Assembly (NCBI GenBank): GCA_012932295.1
Contig: JAAONU010000123.1
Span: 4,774,001 to 4,838,000, forward strand
Direction of reading: 5' to 3'
Origin: Cyclina sinensis
Lineage: Eukaryota > Mollusca > Bivalvia > Venerida > Veneridae
DNA length: 64,000 bases
The notes beneath the pieces were generated by a model, which was given only the letters and a program-made list of their open reading frames with translations, was not told where the DNA came from and ran no database searches. The position numbers were made by a program, and so were the translations under genes. Positions 14,359 through 25,961 of the stretch are shown in pieces (positions within the stretch are counted from its first letter, which is position 1; every line of letters starts with the position of its first letter).

Positions 14359-15761
14359 CTACTCAAAATTTGATAAGGGTCACTTTTAAAGTTTAATTTA
14401 TTTGAAAACATTTGTATAACAAACGACGAAGTTTGCGGTTTTTGTAAAGCTTGTGTTTTCTACACAAAGCAGTACACTGTGTTATCAATTCTTTTCTCTA
14501 TAGCGCTGTTAATTTGCACGGGAAAAGAAATAACCGCGAGATTGGGGTGCTTGGCGACCTGTACTTTTTGCACATGTTTTAGCCCTACACTTGAAACTCA
14601 ATCTTTCATCTTGAAAATTGTATGAAATGGCAAATAATCGTTTTAGACAACGTTTAAGCGTTGAAGAAATGAATAGGGGGTTGGGATGCTTGAAGCAGGG
14701 GCGTCCCAAACGTCACGTTGCACGTCACCTTGGCGAGTCACAGAGCGTTGTAGCGAGAATGTCGAATCGCTTTCAAACGCAAGGGAATGTTGTTAACAGA
14801 CATGGGGGAGGTCGTCAGAGGGCGACACGAATGCAGATACCGTTTTGTTGTGCTCCAAGCACGACGCCACCGCTTTATGAGCGCCACAACTCTCCAGAAT
14901 GAGGTCCAGAATGCAACAGAGGTTCGGCTTTCGAATCAAACCATTCGGAACAGACTCCATGATGTTGGCATGAGGGCTAGACGACCTGCCGTTTGTGTTA
15001 CAATGATGCATAATCATATCCAGGCACGTCTACAATGGGCCAGAGATCACATAACATAGACCCTTACCGACTGGACTCCAGTACTTTTCCAGTACTTGAC
15101 TCTTGATGAGTCAAGGTTCTCTATTGACTTTACAGACAGGCGTGCCCGGGTGTAGAGAACGAACGGTTTGCAACGGTATGCGTCCATACGCTGGTTTCAT
15201 TTTAATGGACGACAATGCCAGACCTTACAGAGCCAGAGTGACTACTAGTAATTAGTATCTTGAAAATGAAACGATTGTCAGGATAGATTTGCCTGCAACG
15301 TCTCTAGACCTTAACCCAATTGAACCTGTCTGGGACATGCTTCCGAGAGCGATTTTAGCTCGCCCTGTTAAGCCAACCACCATCCAGGAGCTTAGACAGG
15401 CCCTCTTAGAGGAGTGGGTTCGAATCCCACAAGACGCCATACGCGGGCCTAACATGAGGAGACGGTGTCGGGCCGTAATTAACGCAAATGGCCACCACAC
15501 TCGATATTGAAAACATCTTTACACTTTTGGCTCACTAAAATTCACTCCACTTTTAACACGAATGCACAAAAACCTAAACAGCCACCTTTATCCAAATCAC
15601 ACCGTTGTCACGCTTCAGTGATTAATAAGAACATAACAAAACAACAAATTAATACACTTAAATGTCAAAATTATCAAACTATCAATTTGAATTGAATAAT
15701 TGTTGTATACCCATAAAAATATATACAATCGAATAAGTGATCCCTATCAAATTTTGAGTAG
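14359..15761. mobile_element. decayed Tc1-like DNA transposon with terminal inverted repeats
   Basis: Left terminus 14359-14383 and right terminus 15737-15761 are inverted 25-base repeats differing at two positions; both begin (reading inward) CTACTCAAAATTTGAT. Each is flanked by TA (14357-14358 and 15762-15763), the TA target duplication of the Tc1/mariner superfamily. The 1403-bp length is shorter than a typical 1.6-kb Tc1, and the enclosed transposase has an internal deletion. Its termini resemble those of the element at 20217-21762, so the two are related families. Confidence 0.9.
14618..15510 (+). pseudogene. Tc1-like transposase, frameshifted and internally deleted
   Basis: Reading across three frames gives the usual Tc1 order. 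First comes an N-terminal helix-turn-helix region (14618-14830; RHVARHLGESQSVVARM resembles the paired-like DNA-binding domain). A second DNA-binding segment follows in another frame (about 14835-15060; SNQTIRNRLHDVGMRARRP). Next is LTLDESRF near 15097-15120, carrying the first catalytic Asp. The frame then breaks at a stop in the VWR-type motif; roughly 200 bases between it and MDDNARP (second Asp, near 15205-15225) are missing. An in-frame stop lies near 15255. The tail has LDLNPIEPVW with the third acidic residue (15310-15340) and ends near GHHTRY at 15510. It cannot encode an active enzyme. It would act in the nucleus as a cut-and-paste transposase. Confidence 0.9.
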
Positions 15762-15763
15762 TA

Positions 15764-17023
15764 TATTTACAAAATCGTTCAGCAAGTGCTCACCTGGTTC
15801 CCCCAACACGTCAAAATCTTTGAAACCACAGCACAGTAAGAGTGGGAACCAGGCGAAATTTATTTCCAGACGTATTTCCTCACAAAAAAAATCACTTTCA
15901 AAACATTTCCTCCCAAAACTTTTCCCAAGTTTTTCATTAAATAAGACATTTCACCCCCTAAATATTACATGACCTCAGATGGTGATATAATTTCATATTT
16001 TCTTACATTTTATGTTAATATCTGTGTATATATTATATTGATTCTCAATTTAAGAAGTTGAGACATTTTTTTCATTTTTTTAAAAAACAAATTATGGCTT
16101 TTAATTAATAGGATTAAAGACATAATCAACACCTTTTAACTGTTCACATCTTTAAGAAGCATGTGTTGCTAAGATTGTCAGTCAACTCCCCATGATTAGC
16201 AATATAAAAATACTTCACACATCCGTGGATGAGGTGCTGACTAAACAATGGTATAATTAAAGCTTAATCAGGCAATGGTTTCAAACTGATCCTGTAATTT
16301 ATTCTCTTATTTAATTCCTGAAATAGAAACAATTACTTATGATGTCCTATCTTTACATTTATTATTTGTGTTCCAGTTTTTTTGTTGCAAGAACTTTCTT
16401 AAAACCTGTACGTATATTAAACTTTGCTGGGTTATTTTTTTCAAATAGTAATAAAATAATTAAAATTAAATTTGAAAAAGCTCAGTTGATTACACCTAAT
16501 TTATATAGATATCAGAACTAAAATGAATCATTTACAATTGCTATAAGAGAAGTAATAGATTAATATAAAAATCAAAATGGACGTTAGTGGCATGTTATTA
16601 TGCAGTTTTTTTATATAATTTTCAAAATCTTAATAACATATATATAGTTATCTTAATATGCATTTATGATGTGCAGATATTAATCATTTATGCATGACAA
16701 CATTATTTTGGTAATTCAGCGACAGAAATTTTGACTATAAAGCTTACTGGTGTTGCTGGTTCTTTGCTGATATCTATCATAAGACTCACATGCAACAGCA
16801 TGCTGTCATGGCCGTACATCCTGTTATCGTTCTAGACAAGGATACTGTCCTATCTGTTGTTTGTTTAGATAATGCTTTATCTTTATATGAAAAAAAAAAT
16901 TTTATTAATCAATTCAGATTTTACTAACTAAATAATACTTTGTTGTGATTATAATTGATTTAATAAAATACATCTTGTTTTATAACTTATTGTTTTCAAT
17001 AAAAGATTAAGATAACATACATA
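15764..17023. other. AT-rich noncoding stretch
   Basis: No feature supported. The frame at 15700-15972 is Ser/Lys-rich, spans the right end of the Tc1-like element, and is judged to be chance. Confidence 0.45.
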
Positions 17024-17170
17024 TTAACGATAATGCACAGGAGAATATGGTCTGTGCTCTGTTCGTTCGAATCCGAGAAGATCTATGAATAATAGGGTTG
17101 ATTGGGCATGATGTGGAGGTGTGTTGTCCTCATGCAGAATAGCATTCTTCAGCTTAACTTTGGAATATAT
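17024..17170 (-). pseudogene. mariner-family transposase fragment
   Basis: Read on the minus strand from about 17155 to 17035, the frame gives ILHEDNTPPHHAQSTL followed by LLGFERTEHRPYSP. This matches the conserved mariner catalytic-core block, in which the HxDNAPxH motif carries the second catalytic Asp and is followed by a hydrophobic segment and (H/R)PPYSPDLAP. The frame stops at 17024-17026 right after YSPV, before the third catalytic residue, and nothing recognisable extends upstream past 17170. No terminal inverted repeats were found, so it is a short orphan fragment. It belongs to a different lineage from the two Tc1-like relics in this window. Confidence 0.75.
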
Positions 17171-17360
17171 TTATTTCAATAACTTGACAGACTTAAAATT
17201 ATGATATGAAATCATCTATGGAAAATATCCCTTGATATGAAATGTCTTGGGAGGAAAACTCTTGGGTGTGAAACGTCAACCGTAGAAATTTTGTGGCAAA
17301 ATGTCTGTACAATTTGATTTGCTTTTTATTGTTGTTGTTATTTTGGTTTGGTTTATTTAT

Positions 17361-19850
17361 TGCTAGTCAATGACTTGCAAAGTATTCAAAGAACACGCAT
17401 GTCCCTGTTTTCTTTTCTATTTTCGTTTGTTTTTTTTTTTGTAATCAATGCACGTCTGTAACCTAAAGAAACATATGAGGTCGAAGCTGGTTAATTGATT
17501 AAATAAACAAAAGGCATTATTTGTTTGCAAGTGCAGCTAGCTAGAGAGATGTTTTAGAGGAGCCAAAGTATACTAGGGCATAGTGAAGCAGAGAATGTGA
17601 GAGGACACAATTGTGGCTCTGTAGCTTAAAGGTTATGATGGAATATGGACAGATCTCTCTGTTTCATAAGCTGACGACTGCTTTAAGTATCCCAAGATCA
17701 AATCTCTACTGTAACATTGGTAATGAGATAATGACTTACAATTTTATTTTCAATCTTACTTTTTAGTGGCTGTCTGTAATACACCACCTACGCTAGTCTT
17801 TGTATTAAAATAAAAGTAACAACATCACGGCGTGCTTCACCTTTATATATTTTGCCTCATTATTGTTTTAATAAATGAATTAAACGAAATTGCAAACGTT
17901 CTTTGTTCCAAAGACAGAGATTATAAAAATTATAATGGTTTGAAGCAGATTTTCACTTTCAAAACCTCTGTTATTTTAAGAAAAGCATTTAACCATTTTT
18001 TCTATAAAGGGAACTAATTCGGATACCGATTCCTAGTAGAAACATTTCTAAACTCTAGAAAATATGCATATTTTCGATTGTGGTGAAGACGTTTGGGTTA
18101 AAAATTATATTTTGAGTTATTCTCAAAGGCCTAACCAAAATAAAAATGCCCAAAACACAAGTGTAACATAAAATTCCGAACGTCCAACTAGCTAGCAACT
18201 TTCAGAAATAACCAAGTATTGAAAGGACATGCATGTTCCTGTTTTCTTTTCCAATATCGTTTCTCTAATAAATGCACGTCTGAAACCAAAATGAACATAT
18301 GAAGTCAGAGTTGGTAAACGCACAAAAGGCCTGATTTGTTTGCAGCTAGCTCGAGAGGCCAAAGTATACTAGGTCATTGTGAAGCTGAGAATGCGGGACA
18401 CAACTGTTGGTCAGTAGCTTAAAGGTTATATTGGAAAAAGGACTGGTCTCCCTGTTTCTGAATATCTTCTCGAGTTCAGAATTGTTCCTACTACGAACCG
18501 GTACCCGAATTAGTTCCCTTTATCATCAAATTTTGTCAAAAGTGCTCTCTTTTAAAATAACAGAGGTTTTGATAGTAAAATTTTGTTTCAAACTATTGTA
18601 ATGTTATAAAACCTCGCTCCTGGAACAGAGAAAGTTTCTAATTACATTTCATTCATTTATTAAAACAATAATGAGGCAATATATGCAAATGCCGAAACAA
18701 GTCGTAATGTTTCTTTTAACTCAATGTAAAGACGAGCGAAGGGCGTAAGAGGTGCCCAGCCCGCCTGCTTAGCTCAATATGTAAAACAATGGATTAGTAA
18801 TCCATAGGTCGCTGGTTCGACCCCTGGGCAGGGCAAAATTTCTCCGTGACAATTGATCTCAGCCATTGTGTCTGATGTCCATTTGTCTCTCACCGCTGAA
18901 TCAGAGTAGATCATGTAGGAACAGTAGTCAGTCACTTGCGGAGAAATTGGTAATTACTGGTTAGTTATCCAGGAAAACCTGTTAGGTGGAGTGACCGCCG
19001 AGATATACCCCAGATGTTGAAATCAGCGTTAAACGCAAAACAAACAAGGGAGAGTCTCTAACTGAGAGCTACTAAATCAGCAACGTACAAAAGCATATAG
19101 GCATTCCCACTGGTCAATGTAGAAATTTGACTTCAAGAACAGAGAGACCTGTCCATTTTTTATATAACCTTGAGCATCTGACCAACAGCTGTGTCCCGCA
19201 TTCTCAGCTTCACTATATCCTGTTCCACTGTTGCTTCTCTAAGACCATCTATCTAGCAAGCTGCACTTGCAAACAAATCAAGCCTTTTTTTTCGTTTACT
19301 AAATTAACTACATCGACCTCATATAACTACATCGACCTCATAAGCTCATTAAGGTTACAGACGTGCATTTATTAGAAAAACGAAAATGCAAAAGAAAGCA
19401 GGGACATGCATGTATTTTCAATACTTTTCCATTTCTAAAAGTGGTTAGCTAGATGGACACTGAAGTTGACTTGCAATAAAAAGAGAAAAAAACGTGTGTT
19501 AAAGAACGCTTACATGTATAAGCAACGAGCTTCCTTCTGAGATCCATTTTATTCTTGTGTGTTGTGCTTTTTTTCGGCTAGTACTTTCGGAATAATATGC
19601 ATATTTTCTCGAGTTTATAAGTGTTCTACCGTGAACTGGTACCTGAATTATTTCCCTTTATAAGCAAATTTGGTCAAATGCTTCTCATAAATAACAGAGG
19701 TTTTAAAAGTCAAAATCTGTTTCAGACCATTGTAAGTTTATAAAACCTCGCCTTTGGAAGAGCGAAAATTTTGCAAATTTCGTTTAATTTATTTAATAAA
19801 ACAATGAATATGTAATATATGCAAACGATCAAACACGTTGTTATGTTGTT
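17361..19850. repeat. cluster of two repeat modules in direct and inverted copies
   Basis: Two modules recur with 70-85% similarity by eye. Module 1 (contains GCCAAAGTATACTAGG and an AGCTAGCT-type core) lies at about 17361-17690 (+), 18188-18450 (+) and 19090-19460 (inverted). Module 2 (contains AATAACAGAGGTTTT, ends near AATATATGCAAA) lies at about 17825-18060 (inverted), 18460-18700 (+) and 19570-19840 (+). In the middle copy the modules are contiguous, suggesting one ~500-bp parent element. A SINE sits inside the cluster. A ~20-bp direct duplication (ACTACATCGACCTCAT) lies at 19307-19345. No transposase is encoded. The origin is unknown. Confidence 0.75.
18749..19050 (+). mobile_element. 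tRNA-derived SINE
   Basis: The 5' 76 bases (18759-18834) fold like a degenerate tRNA. There is an acceptor-like GCCCGCC pairing imperfectly with GGCAGGGC, box A TAGCTCAATATG, a 5-bp anticodon stem ATGGA/TCCAT around loop TTAGTAA, and box B GGTTCGACCCC. The D-loop lacks the usual GG, and ~215 bases of non-tRNA body follow, ending GCGTTAAACGCAAAACAAACAA, a tail shared by mollusc SINEs. Boxes A and B are an internal RNA polymerase III promoter. Such elements are mobilised by a partner LINE that recognises the 3' tail. No clean target duplication was identified. Confidence 0.85.
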
Positions 19851-20216
19851 ATTCTTTCATTTTTCGCATTCTCAGCACACTACACTAACATTGCCCATAT
19901 CTTCCATATTAATGAAGGAATTTACTTCATACTTAAATACAACATCCGTCTGGATACAACCCTTCCAATGACTTATATTTATATTTATAAGTTGTCAAAA
20001 ATACTTGATCATGGCCCTACTTTCTTATAACTAAACAGTCTGAGTAAATTTCGACATAGCATCAGGTATAGATGTGGAAACTAAGCTACGCTTTATAATT
20101 ATGAAGTTCATGAATATGAATTTTGTTTTGTTAGTGAGAAAACCTTGGAATTCAGAAACGGTTAAACACAGAAACTGATATAATACAATGTAATTAGTTG
20201 GAAGATTCAGAATCCA
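19851..20216. other. AT-rich spacer
   Basis: About 370 bases between the module cluster and the second Tc1-like element; nothing recognised. Confidence 0.45.
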
Positions 20217-21762
20217 CACATCAAAGTTTGTCAAGCTCCAAGTTTTCCACACATCAATGTGAAGTCTACATTATTATATTTATAATATTTACATTAGAAA
20301 TTGTGAAATGATGTATCAAAAACGTCCCCAGTGTAAAAATAACCTTGAATGACAGACAATTTCCTTGTGCAAGTCATGCAAACGAGGTGCCCTGTATTTT
20401 CATAGTGTTTATTTGACACTGCATACATGTATCCGACATGTGTAGTGATCTTCACCTTCACTTCAAAGACTAAACATTTATAACTGAATTATTGCAAATG
20501 CAAATGTTAGAAGGCATATATCAGATGCAGAGATGTGGCGAGCAACTGAAATTGTGGAGCAAGGGGCCCTTCATCGTGAGGTTGGCGAGGCACTTGTTGT
20601 GCACCATAAGATTATCACTTGAGCCTGTGCGATGGTCCAACAGTATGGTACACCTGTAAGGCGACATAGTTAGGACAGAAGAAGAGTAACTTCTGCGGCT
20701 GATGATCATTTTCTGGTTATCTAGGCTCAAAGACACCGTTTTACAACTGCAACCCAACTTCGTTCTGACCATCAAAATGCTTCCGTACAGCGTGTTGCAA
20801 CCCAAACCATACACACACGTTTGCACGAAAGTGGTCTGCGGTCGAGATGACCATGAAACGGATCCTGTTGTCTCGAAACTACTGCCAGCAATGAAATGCT
20901 TGGGCCGTGGAGCATGTTGGTTGGAGCAGGAGAGACTGGTGACCTGTCTTCTTTACCGATGAGTCTCGGTACTACCTAGACTATACGGATAGGTGTGTTA
21001 GAGCATGGCGAAAGCCAGGGAAACGGTTTCATGCTGCAAATACTGCTGAACACTACAGGTATGATGGAGGCTCAATAATGGTCGGGGATAGAATCAGCTG
21101 GGATGGACGCACTGACCTCGTTGTCTTTGACGGAATCAAACTGACTGCCAAGGGGTATGAGATTATCGATACACAAGTAAGGTTGTTTGCTGGTGCAGAT
21201 GATGATTGGTTCATTTTGATGGATGATAATGCCCATCCTCATACAGTCAAGGTCGTCCAAGAGTACTTTAAAAGAGACGGTATTACTCGTTTTGACTGGC
21301 CAGCTCGATCCTCTGGCATAAATCCCACTGATCACATGTGGAATGAGTTACAGGTCCGCATTTCAGCCCGTCAGTTCCATCCAAGAAGCACCAAGGGACT
21401 TGGTACCGTCTTGTAGACGAGGGGAACGCCATTCCACAAGCGGTGATACGAAACCTTATAGGGGGCATGTAACGATGACGTCAAGCTGTCATCGACAGCA
21501 ACGAGTCACACACTCGTTATCAAACCAAAATCAGTTCCATCAATAGTTTGTTGTGGGCAAGAAATTATTTTTCACAATTATCAACATACTCATCTTTAAC
21601 ATCATCCAATTCAAATTAAAAAAGAAAAAGAAAACACATAACAATTGTTAAAACATTTCTCTATAATGGTTTATAAACCACTAACCATGTGCATGGAAAG
21701 AAATAAAACTAATAACTGGCATACAACAAAAATATTCTTGGTGCTTAACAAACTTTGAGTAG
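20217..21762. mobile_element. decayed Tc1-like DNA transposon, near full length
   Basis: The right terminus (about 21738-21762) ends CAAACTTTGAGTAG followed by TA. An inverted match lies at 20221 onward, TCAAAGTTTGTCAAGC(T)CCAAG, agreeing at about 19 of 21 positions; the outermost four bases and the flanking TA on the left have mutated. The implied 1.55-kb length is normal for Tc1. The ends resemble those of the element at 14359-15761. Confidence 0.8.
20518..21535 (+). pseudogene. Tc1-like transposase with multiple frameshifts and stops
   Basis: Shifting between frames gives an N-terminal helix-turn-helix with LSDAEMWRATEIVEQGALHR (about 20518-20580). Next are QRHRFTTATQLRSD and TQTIHTRLHESGLRSR (about 20727-20850). 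Then FTDESRYYLDYTDRC follows, with the first catalytic Asp (about 20950-21000). The longest intact piece is 21078-21416, carrying ISWDGRTDLVVFDG and FILMDDNAHPHT (second Asp). It continues to INPTDHMWNEL, where the usual Glu of the DD34E triad reads Asp. The tail (…NESHTRYQ) ends near 21520 in another frame. Inactive. Compared with the first relic it keeps the central catalytic region that the other has lost. Confidence 0.9.
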
Positions 21763-21764
21763 TA

Positions 21765-23760
21765 AATGTGACTAGATTGTATAAATGTCCAAATTTAAAA
21801 GGGAAGATAGTATCCTTTTCTGTTTTATGCTTAGTTATGTTTCACTTACTCCGAGTTTATCTGATTATATGTAACTGTTACAGTATTATCAAGTGAAAGG
21901 TAAATTAATTTCAATAAAAATACCTTTAAGATCTAAATCTTAGAGGAATAAAAGATCAAATAACTGACATTACAACAAATCAAGAATAATGGTTCTTCAG
22001 ATATAATCATGTTCGCAATAATAAATCTTGTTAGACAAAACGTAAAAAAATCCCGGCTGAATTAAATTAAACAACGAAAACATTTAGTTCAACGACCGAA
22101 ATCAAATGTTCGCAACAAGGTCACTTTTTGCATCCAATTGGTTTGCGTAATCTTTACAATTGTGGTATGGAATATAAAATAAACTAAACACATTGAAGTG
22201 ATAAATAGTATTTCCTGCATTTCCTCCGGCTATACGACGTTGTTTTCTCGTGTAAGATTAGTACCGATGGAAATTCACAATGTCAGTTTCTACCGACTAA
22301 TGTCTGTTCAAACTTACTTTGAAATTGTGTTAAATGTCAAGTAGTCAAGCATATAAGGTAAATAAGCTTTTCCATGGTAATTTCTGATTAATTGTATTAA
22401 GTAAACACTCGAAACCATAGTGAAACTACCAATTTCTTTTTCATTGACATTTAAAAGTCAACCCTGTCTTCCTATCAGGTGACAATTAAGGTTTTAAAAA
22501 AGTGCATGCAAATGAAATTCGGAAAAAACTGCCCGATATTGCCTTTCTAATTACTGGCTGGTGCTTGAGAGTTACAAGCACATCTTGTTTTAGTACACAC
22601 TATTGAACTGAAATTTCTTTTTCATTTTTTTCACAAATACATTTTAGTGTCTTTCTTTTGGTAATTTGTTACGAAATTTATAAATACCTAAAAAACAGGT
22701 CTAATAAAAATGTTCCATTATAAATTTGACTTTTATAAAAGTTTCTAAAATCTCTGGTTGATAACTACCTCTGTGGACAACAATTTGTTGGATGTATTTT
22801 CTAATGCTAGCATCAACTTCTAATACGTTTTTAATAAATTTACTTCAATCTAATGCTTTATGGCCTATAAGAAAGATGTTGTTTTCGTTGTTTTTTTAAC
22901 TAAAACATACGTCTCATTATCTGCTGAAAGTAATCTGGTCGATAAAAACTTAAAACGGTCTAAAAGAATTGTTCATGTGTTTGAGTTACGGGAACCCCAG
23001 ATACATTAATGATTTTTTTTTACATGCAATATTTGCTGTGAAAAAAATATTTGTAGCTAAAAAAATATCAGCATACTGTCATTTTCAATATTTACTTACA
23101 AATTTACTTACATAGACAGTGTGTGAACAAAGCAAGTATATTTTTTTAGAATATATATTATTATCAGTGTTTACGAGCACAGGATATAATGAATACACTA
23201 TAAGAATTTAAAAATAAAATCTTTGAGAACTCAAGAAGTATCTTAAATAGAGCTGAAAAGGGAAAATTAAAAAGGGAACAGCATAACAATTTTATAATTT
23301 ACCAGACTAACATTTCCAGCATGCATTATATTTACTTATTTGAAATGAAACCACTGTATTTTGCATTTTTGTTGTCACATTTAAACAAGCCGGTATTCTG
23401 CAGGAGCAGTGGTATTGCACTGAACTGATATTCCATGGGTCGTATATAAATTCAATTTTGACCCCTATCATTGAAATTACGTAATTTAACCAACTTAAAT
23501 CATGACCAATGAAACCAAAATGCATATCTGGATTGGGAATGGATCATTTTAACATGCCCAAAAGTTGTTGTCATGCTGTATTGTCTATTTTTTGAAAAAA
23601 TGAATAAAACATACACTGTCAGGTTTTTTTTTTTTTGTTGAGTATATATTTGCCATTTAAAATGATACAATCAGATTCAATACATTGAATGCAGCTTCCT
23701 TAATCATATGATTGCACATTGTTAAAACTAGGGTCGCAAATAGGATCGCAGGGCCGCAGA
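21765..23760. other. AT-rich noncoding stretch
   Basis: No gene, array or mobile element ends recognised. The minus-strand frame 23307-23525 lacks domains and is judged chance. Confidence 0.45.
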
Positions 23761-23807
23761 ATAAGGATGTCAGAAAATCTCCGGATCTAGACACTCTGCT
23801 CAATATT

Positions 23808-23895
23808 GTTAGACCACAGCTACCCTCCACTGGCCAATCAGTGGCCAGTATTACCATTGTCTAAATCACGTAGACAACAGTTTGCCGTTGTCTAA
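23808..23895. repeat. short alternating TTGTCTA/TAGACAA inverted repeats
   Basis: Within 23855-23895 the words TTGTCTA, TAGACAAC and GTTGTCTA alternate so that either pair can form an 8-bp hairpin. A TTAGACCACAGCTA at 23809-23822 is matched in inverted form by TACCTGTGGTCTAA near 24994-25007. These could be the ends of a ~1.2-kb element that encloses the minus-strand frame at 24383-24667, but target duplications are not evident. Confidence 0.4.
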
Positions 23896-24382
23896 ATAGA
23901 GCACGAGGAAAACGTGAATTTTCATTACTTGTAAAGTTGCCCATATTTGGTATTGTTTACTACAGTTCATAGTAGTAGTAGCTAAATTTCCCGCCAAAAT
24001 TATTGTTTGAATCTGGACTTTTTTGGCGTTTATGAAAAAAGTTAATTGACTTAAAATGTAGGTTACTTTCTAAGCAAACTTTTAACATGAAAGTTTGTAA
24101 TTATTATATTTCTTAGCAAAATTCATTTCTCCGCCAATCCGACAGTAAACGGTGATTTGCAAACCCTGATTATAATAGTTATCTTCGACGTAGCATGATA
24201 AAGTTTACTACGAATTTTATATATTTAGTGACCTGAAAAATATCGTCAGTTAGAGATTACGAATGAGAATTTTTCCATACATTGTTTTATTTGTTTTATG
24301 ACAAAATAAACACAAAACTGTTATCAGATACTTTATATCAGAGAAATTACAATGTACAAAAATGTACCATCAAAACATAAAC

Positions 24383-24667
24383 TCACACAGCTATTGAACT
24401 TTTACGACTATTTTTTGTAATAATAACTGTGTGAATGGTAGATGGTAGAACGATTTCCAGGCACCCTGGATCCTGACTAGAGCCAGATGCTTGTGCATTA
24501 TCGGTGGTAATTAACGGTTTTAATTCCGGTGCCTGTGGAGGGGGTGGTGTAGCAATAGCCTGTCGGCTTGGTGGCGCCTGAAGTGCTTCAGAAACACTTC
24601 GCTTTAACTCCTCACTAAGTCGCTTATAATCGCGAACAGCAATACTCCCGTGCCCGCTATGTGCCAT
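24383..24667 (-). CDS. hypothetical protein or first exon, unknown family
   Basis: A 94-residue frame starts at an ATG and opens MAHSGHGSIAVRDYKRLSEE. Residues 10-30 are predicted helix-like and charged; residues 30-60 are rich in Pro and Ala (PPPPQAPE). The composition is unlike the AT-driven chance frames of this window, and the region from 24420 to 24670 is locally GC-richer. It ends at a stop at 24383-24385, but a spliced gene could leave the frame earlier. It is flanked by inverted motifs at 23809 and 24994, so it may belong to a non-autonomous mobile element. No domain recognised. Confidence 0.35.
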   Translation of the reverse strand: MAHSGHGSIAVRDYKRLSEELKRSVSEALQAPPSRQAIATPPPPQAPELKPLITTDNAQASGSSQDPGCLEIVLPSTIHTVIITKNSRKSSIAV

Positions 24668-25023
24668 TATTGCCTGTTCGTCGAACTGTTTATCATATAG
24701 ACAGGTGCACAGAGTTACTTTACCCGAATGGTTGCATATGTTTCTATTCTCAAGGTCAGCTATCTAGCTGAGTAATAGTCACTTCTTGGCTAATTTCTCT
24801 GAGTATATTAGGACACAACACATTGTTATTTTCATCCATTTTTGTCGGAAACTACACATATAACACAATGAAGGCAGTAATATTGGTACGGGCGATGATA
24901 TTCATGAAATCCACGTGCAAAGATTTAACGTGTTGATTTTACATAGTAGTAAAAATAGTCGATCAATTGGAACGAGAAGTGTCGTATCTAAACTACCTGT
25001 GGTCTAAGTCAGATAGATCTCTC

Positions 25024-25090
25024 GTAACCGTTGTCTATGAAATTTATCGGCTCGCTGCGCTCGCCTCTAAATTTCATAGACAACGGTTAC
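25024..25090. repeat. strong hairpin, 23-bp perfect arms
   Basis: Arms 25024-25046 and 25068-25090 are perfect inverted copies of each other (inner end AATTTA/TAAATT, outer end GTAACC/GGTTAC). They enclose a 21-base loop containing GCTCGCTGCGCTCGC, itself nearly self-complementary. Weaker pairing extends outward through GATAGATC / GATCTATC (25010-25105). No coding role; it may be the terminus of a foldback element. Confidence 0.9.
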
Positions 25091-25145
25091 TCGTGATCTA
25101 TCCTATACTTTTTCAATAGACGCTCTGTCGCATTTTGAAAACTCG

Positions 25146-25193
25146 CCAGTATACTGGGTGATGCTCTAAAGGGCATAACCCAATATACGTTGG
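25146..25193. repeat. second hairpin with imperfect arms
   Basis: CCAGTATACTGGGT (25146-25159) pairs with ACCCAATATACGTTGG (25178-25193) with a two-base bulge and one mismatch, around an 18-base loop. It lies 56 bases from the larger hairpin and may be part of the same repeat. Confidence 0.6.
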
Positions 25194-25961
25194 ATAACCT
25201 TTTGCAAAAAGCTTAGTTTTACACTCCTGTGATGTCGCAATGATAACGGTCGCACTGACGTCATCAGCTTTTTACTTTGACATATCTTAGCATAAATTTT
25301 GAAAAAGACAGCGAACTGAAACTTTTTATCTGACTTGTAAAAGTTTCACATAACAAATAATGTTGACAAGGAAAAAGAAGCATTCATGTTGTTACGTTTA
25401 TGAGCAGGCGATCCATGTCTTGACACATGAAAGATTAGTTTATTACTTAAACTTCAATCTAGTGAACTGATCCGATCGTCCGTTGTTTTCGAAGCGTCAT
25501 AAAGTATGTTTAATATTTACTCGTGAACTTTCGCCAAAATTATAAAAGGGCTCGTTATCTTATGTGATAAATGTTGTAGTTAAAACACAGAAAATTAATC
25601 AAAGTCAGGTTCATGATAAAAATTCTTACGTTAAATACTTTTTATAAATTTCTAAAATATTTTTATCTACGAATTTCTATACTCAAGGGATAAAGAAACG
25701 CAGGGTGACATTATTTGTAGTCGTTAAAAAAACAATGAAAATCGGTGAAGCAACTCTCTAGGTTACAGTGCACGTGGTCCTGCATCGAATATCGGCCGCA
25801 TAACGGGAATGCGTAACGATGCCTAACGGGAAAGCATGAAACGGGAAAAACTCGAGAACGGCAGTGTTGTGACATTGAGTTACACAGCTCGTCATACCAC
25901 TAGGTAGTCTTCATAGAGACATCATTTTCCGTATTTTGATTGATTTTGATAGCATTAGACA
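25194..25961. other. spacer with locally elevated CpG
   Basis: AT-rich on the left. From about 25760 to 25880 it is GC- and CpG-richer, with AACGGGA repeated three or four times (25803-25850). It could be a promoter for the frame starting at 25962, but no TATA box or initiator is convincing. Confidence 0.35.

Noticed and set aside
18759..18834. A functional tRNA gene (anticodon AGT, Thr-like)
   Set aside because: The acceptor pairing is imperfect, the D-loop lacks GG, there is no terminator, and a SINE body follows directly.
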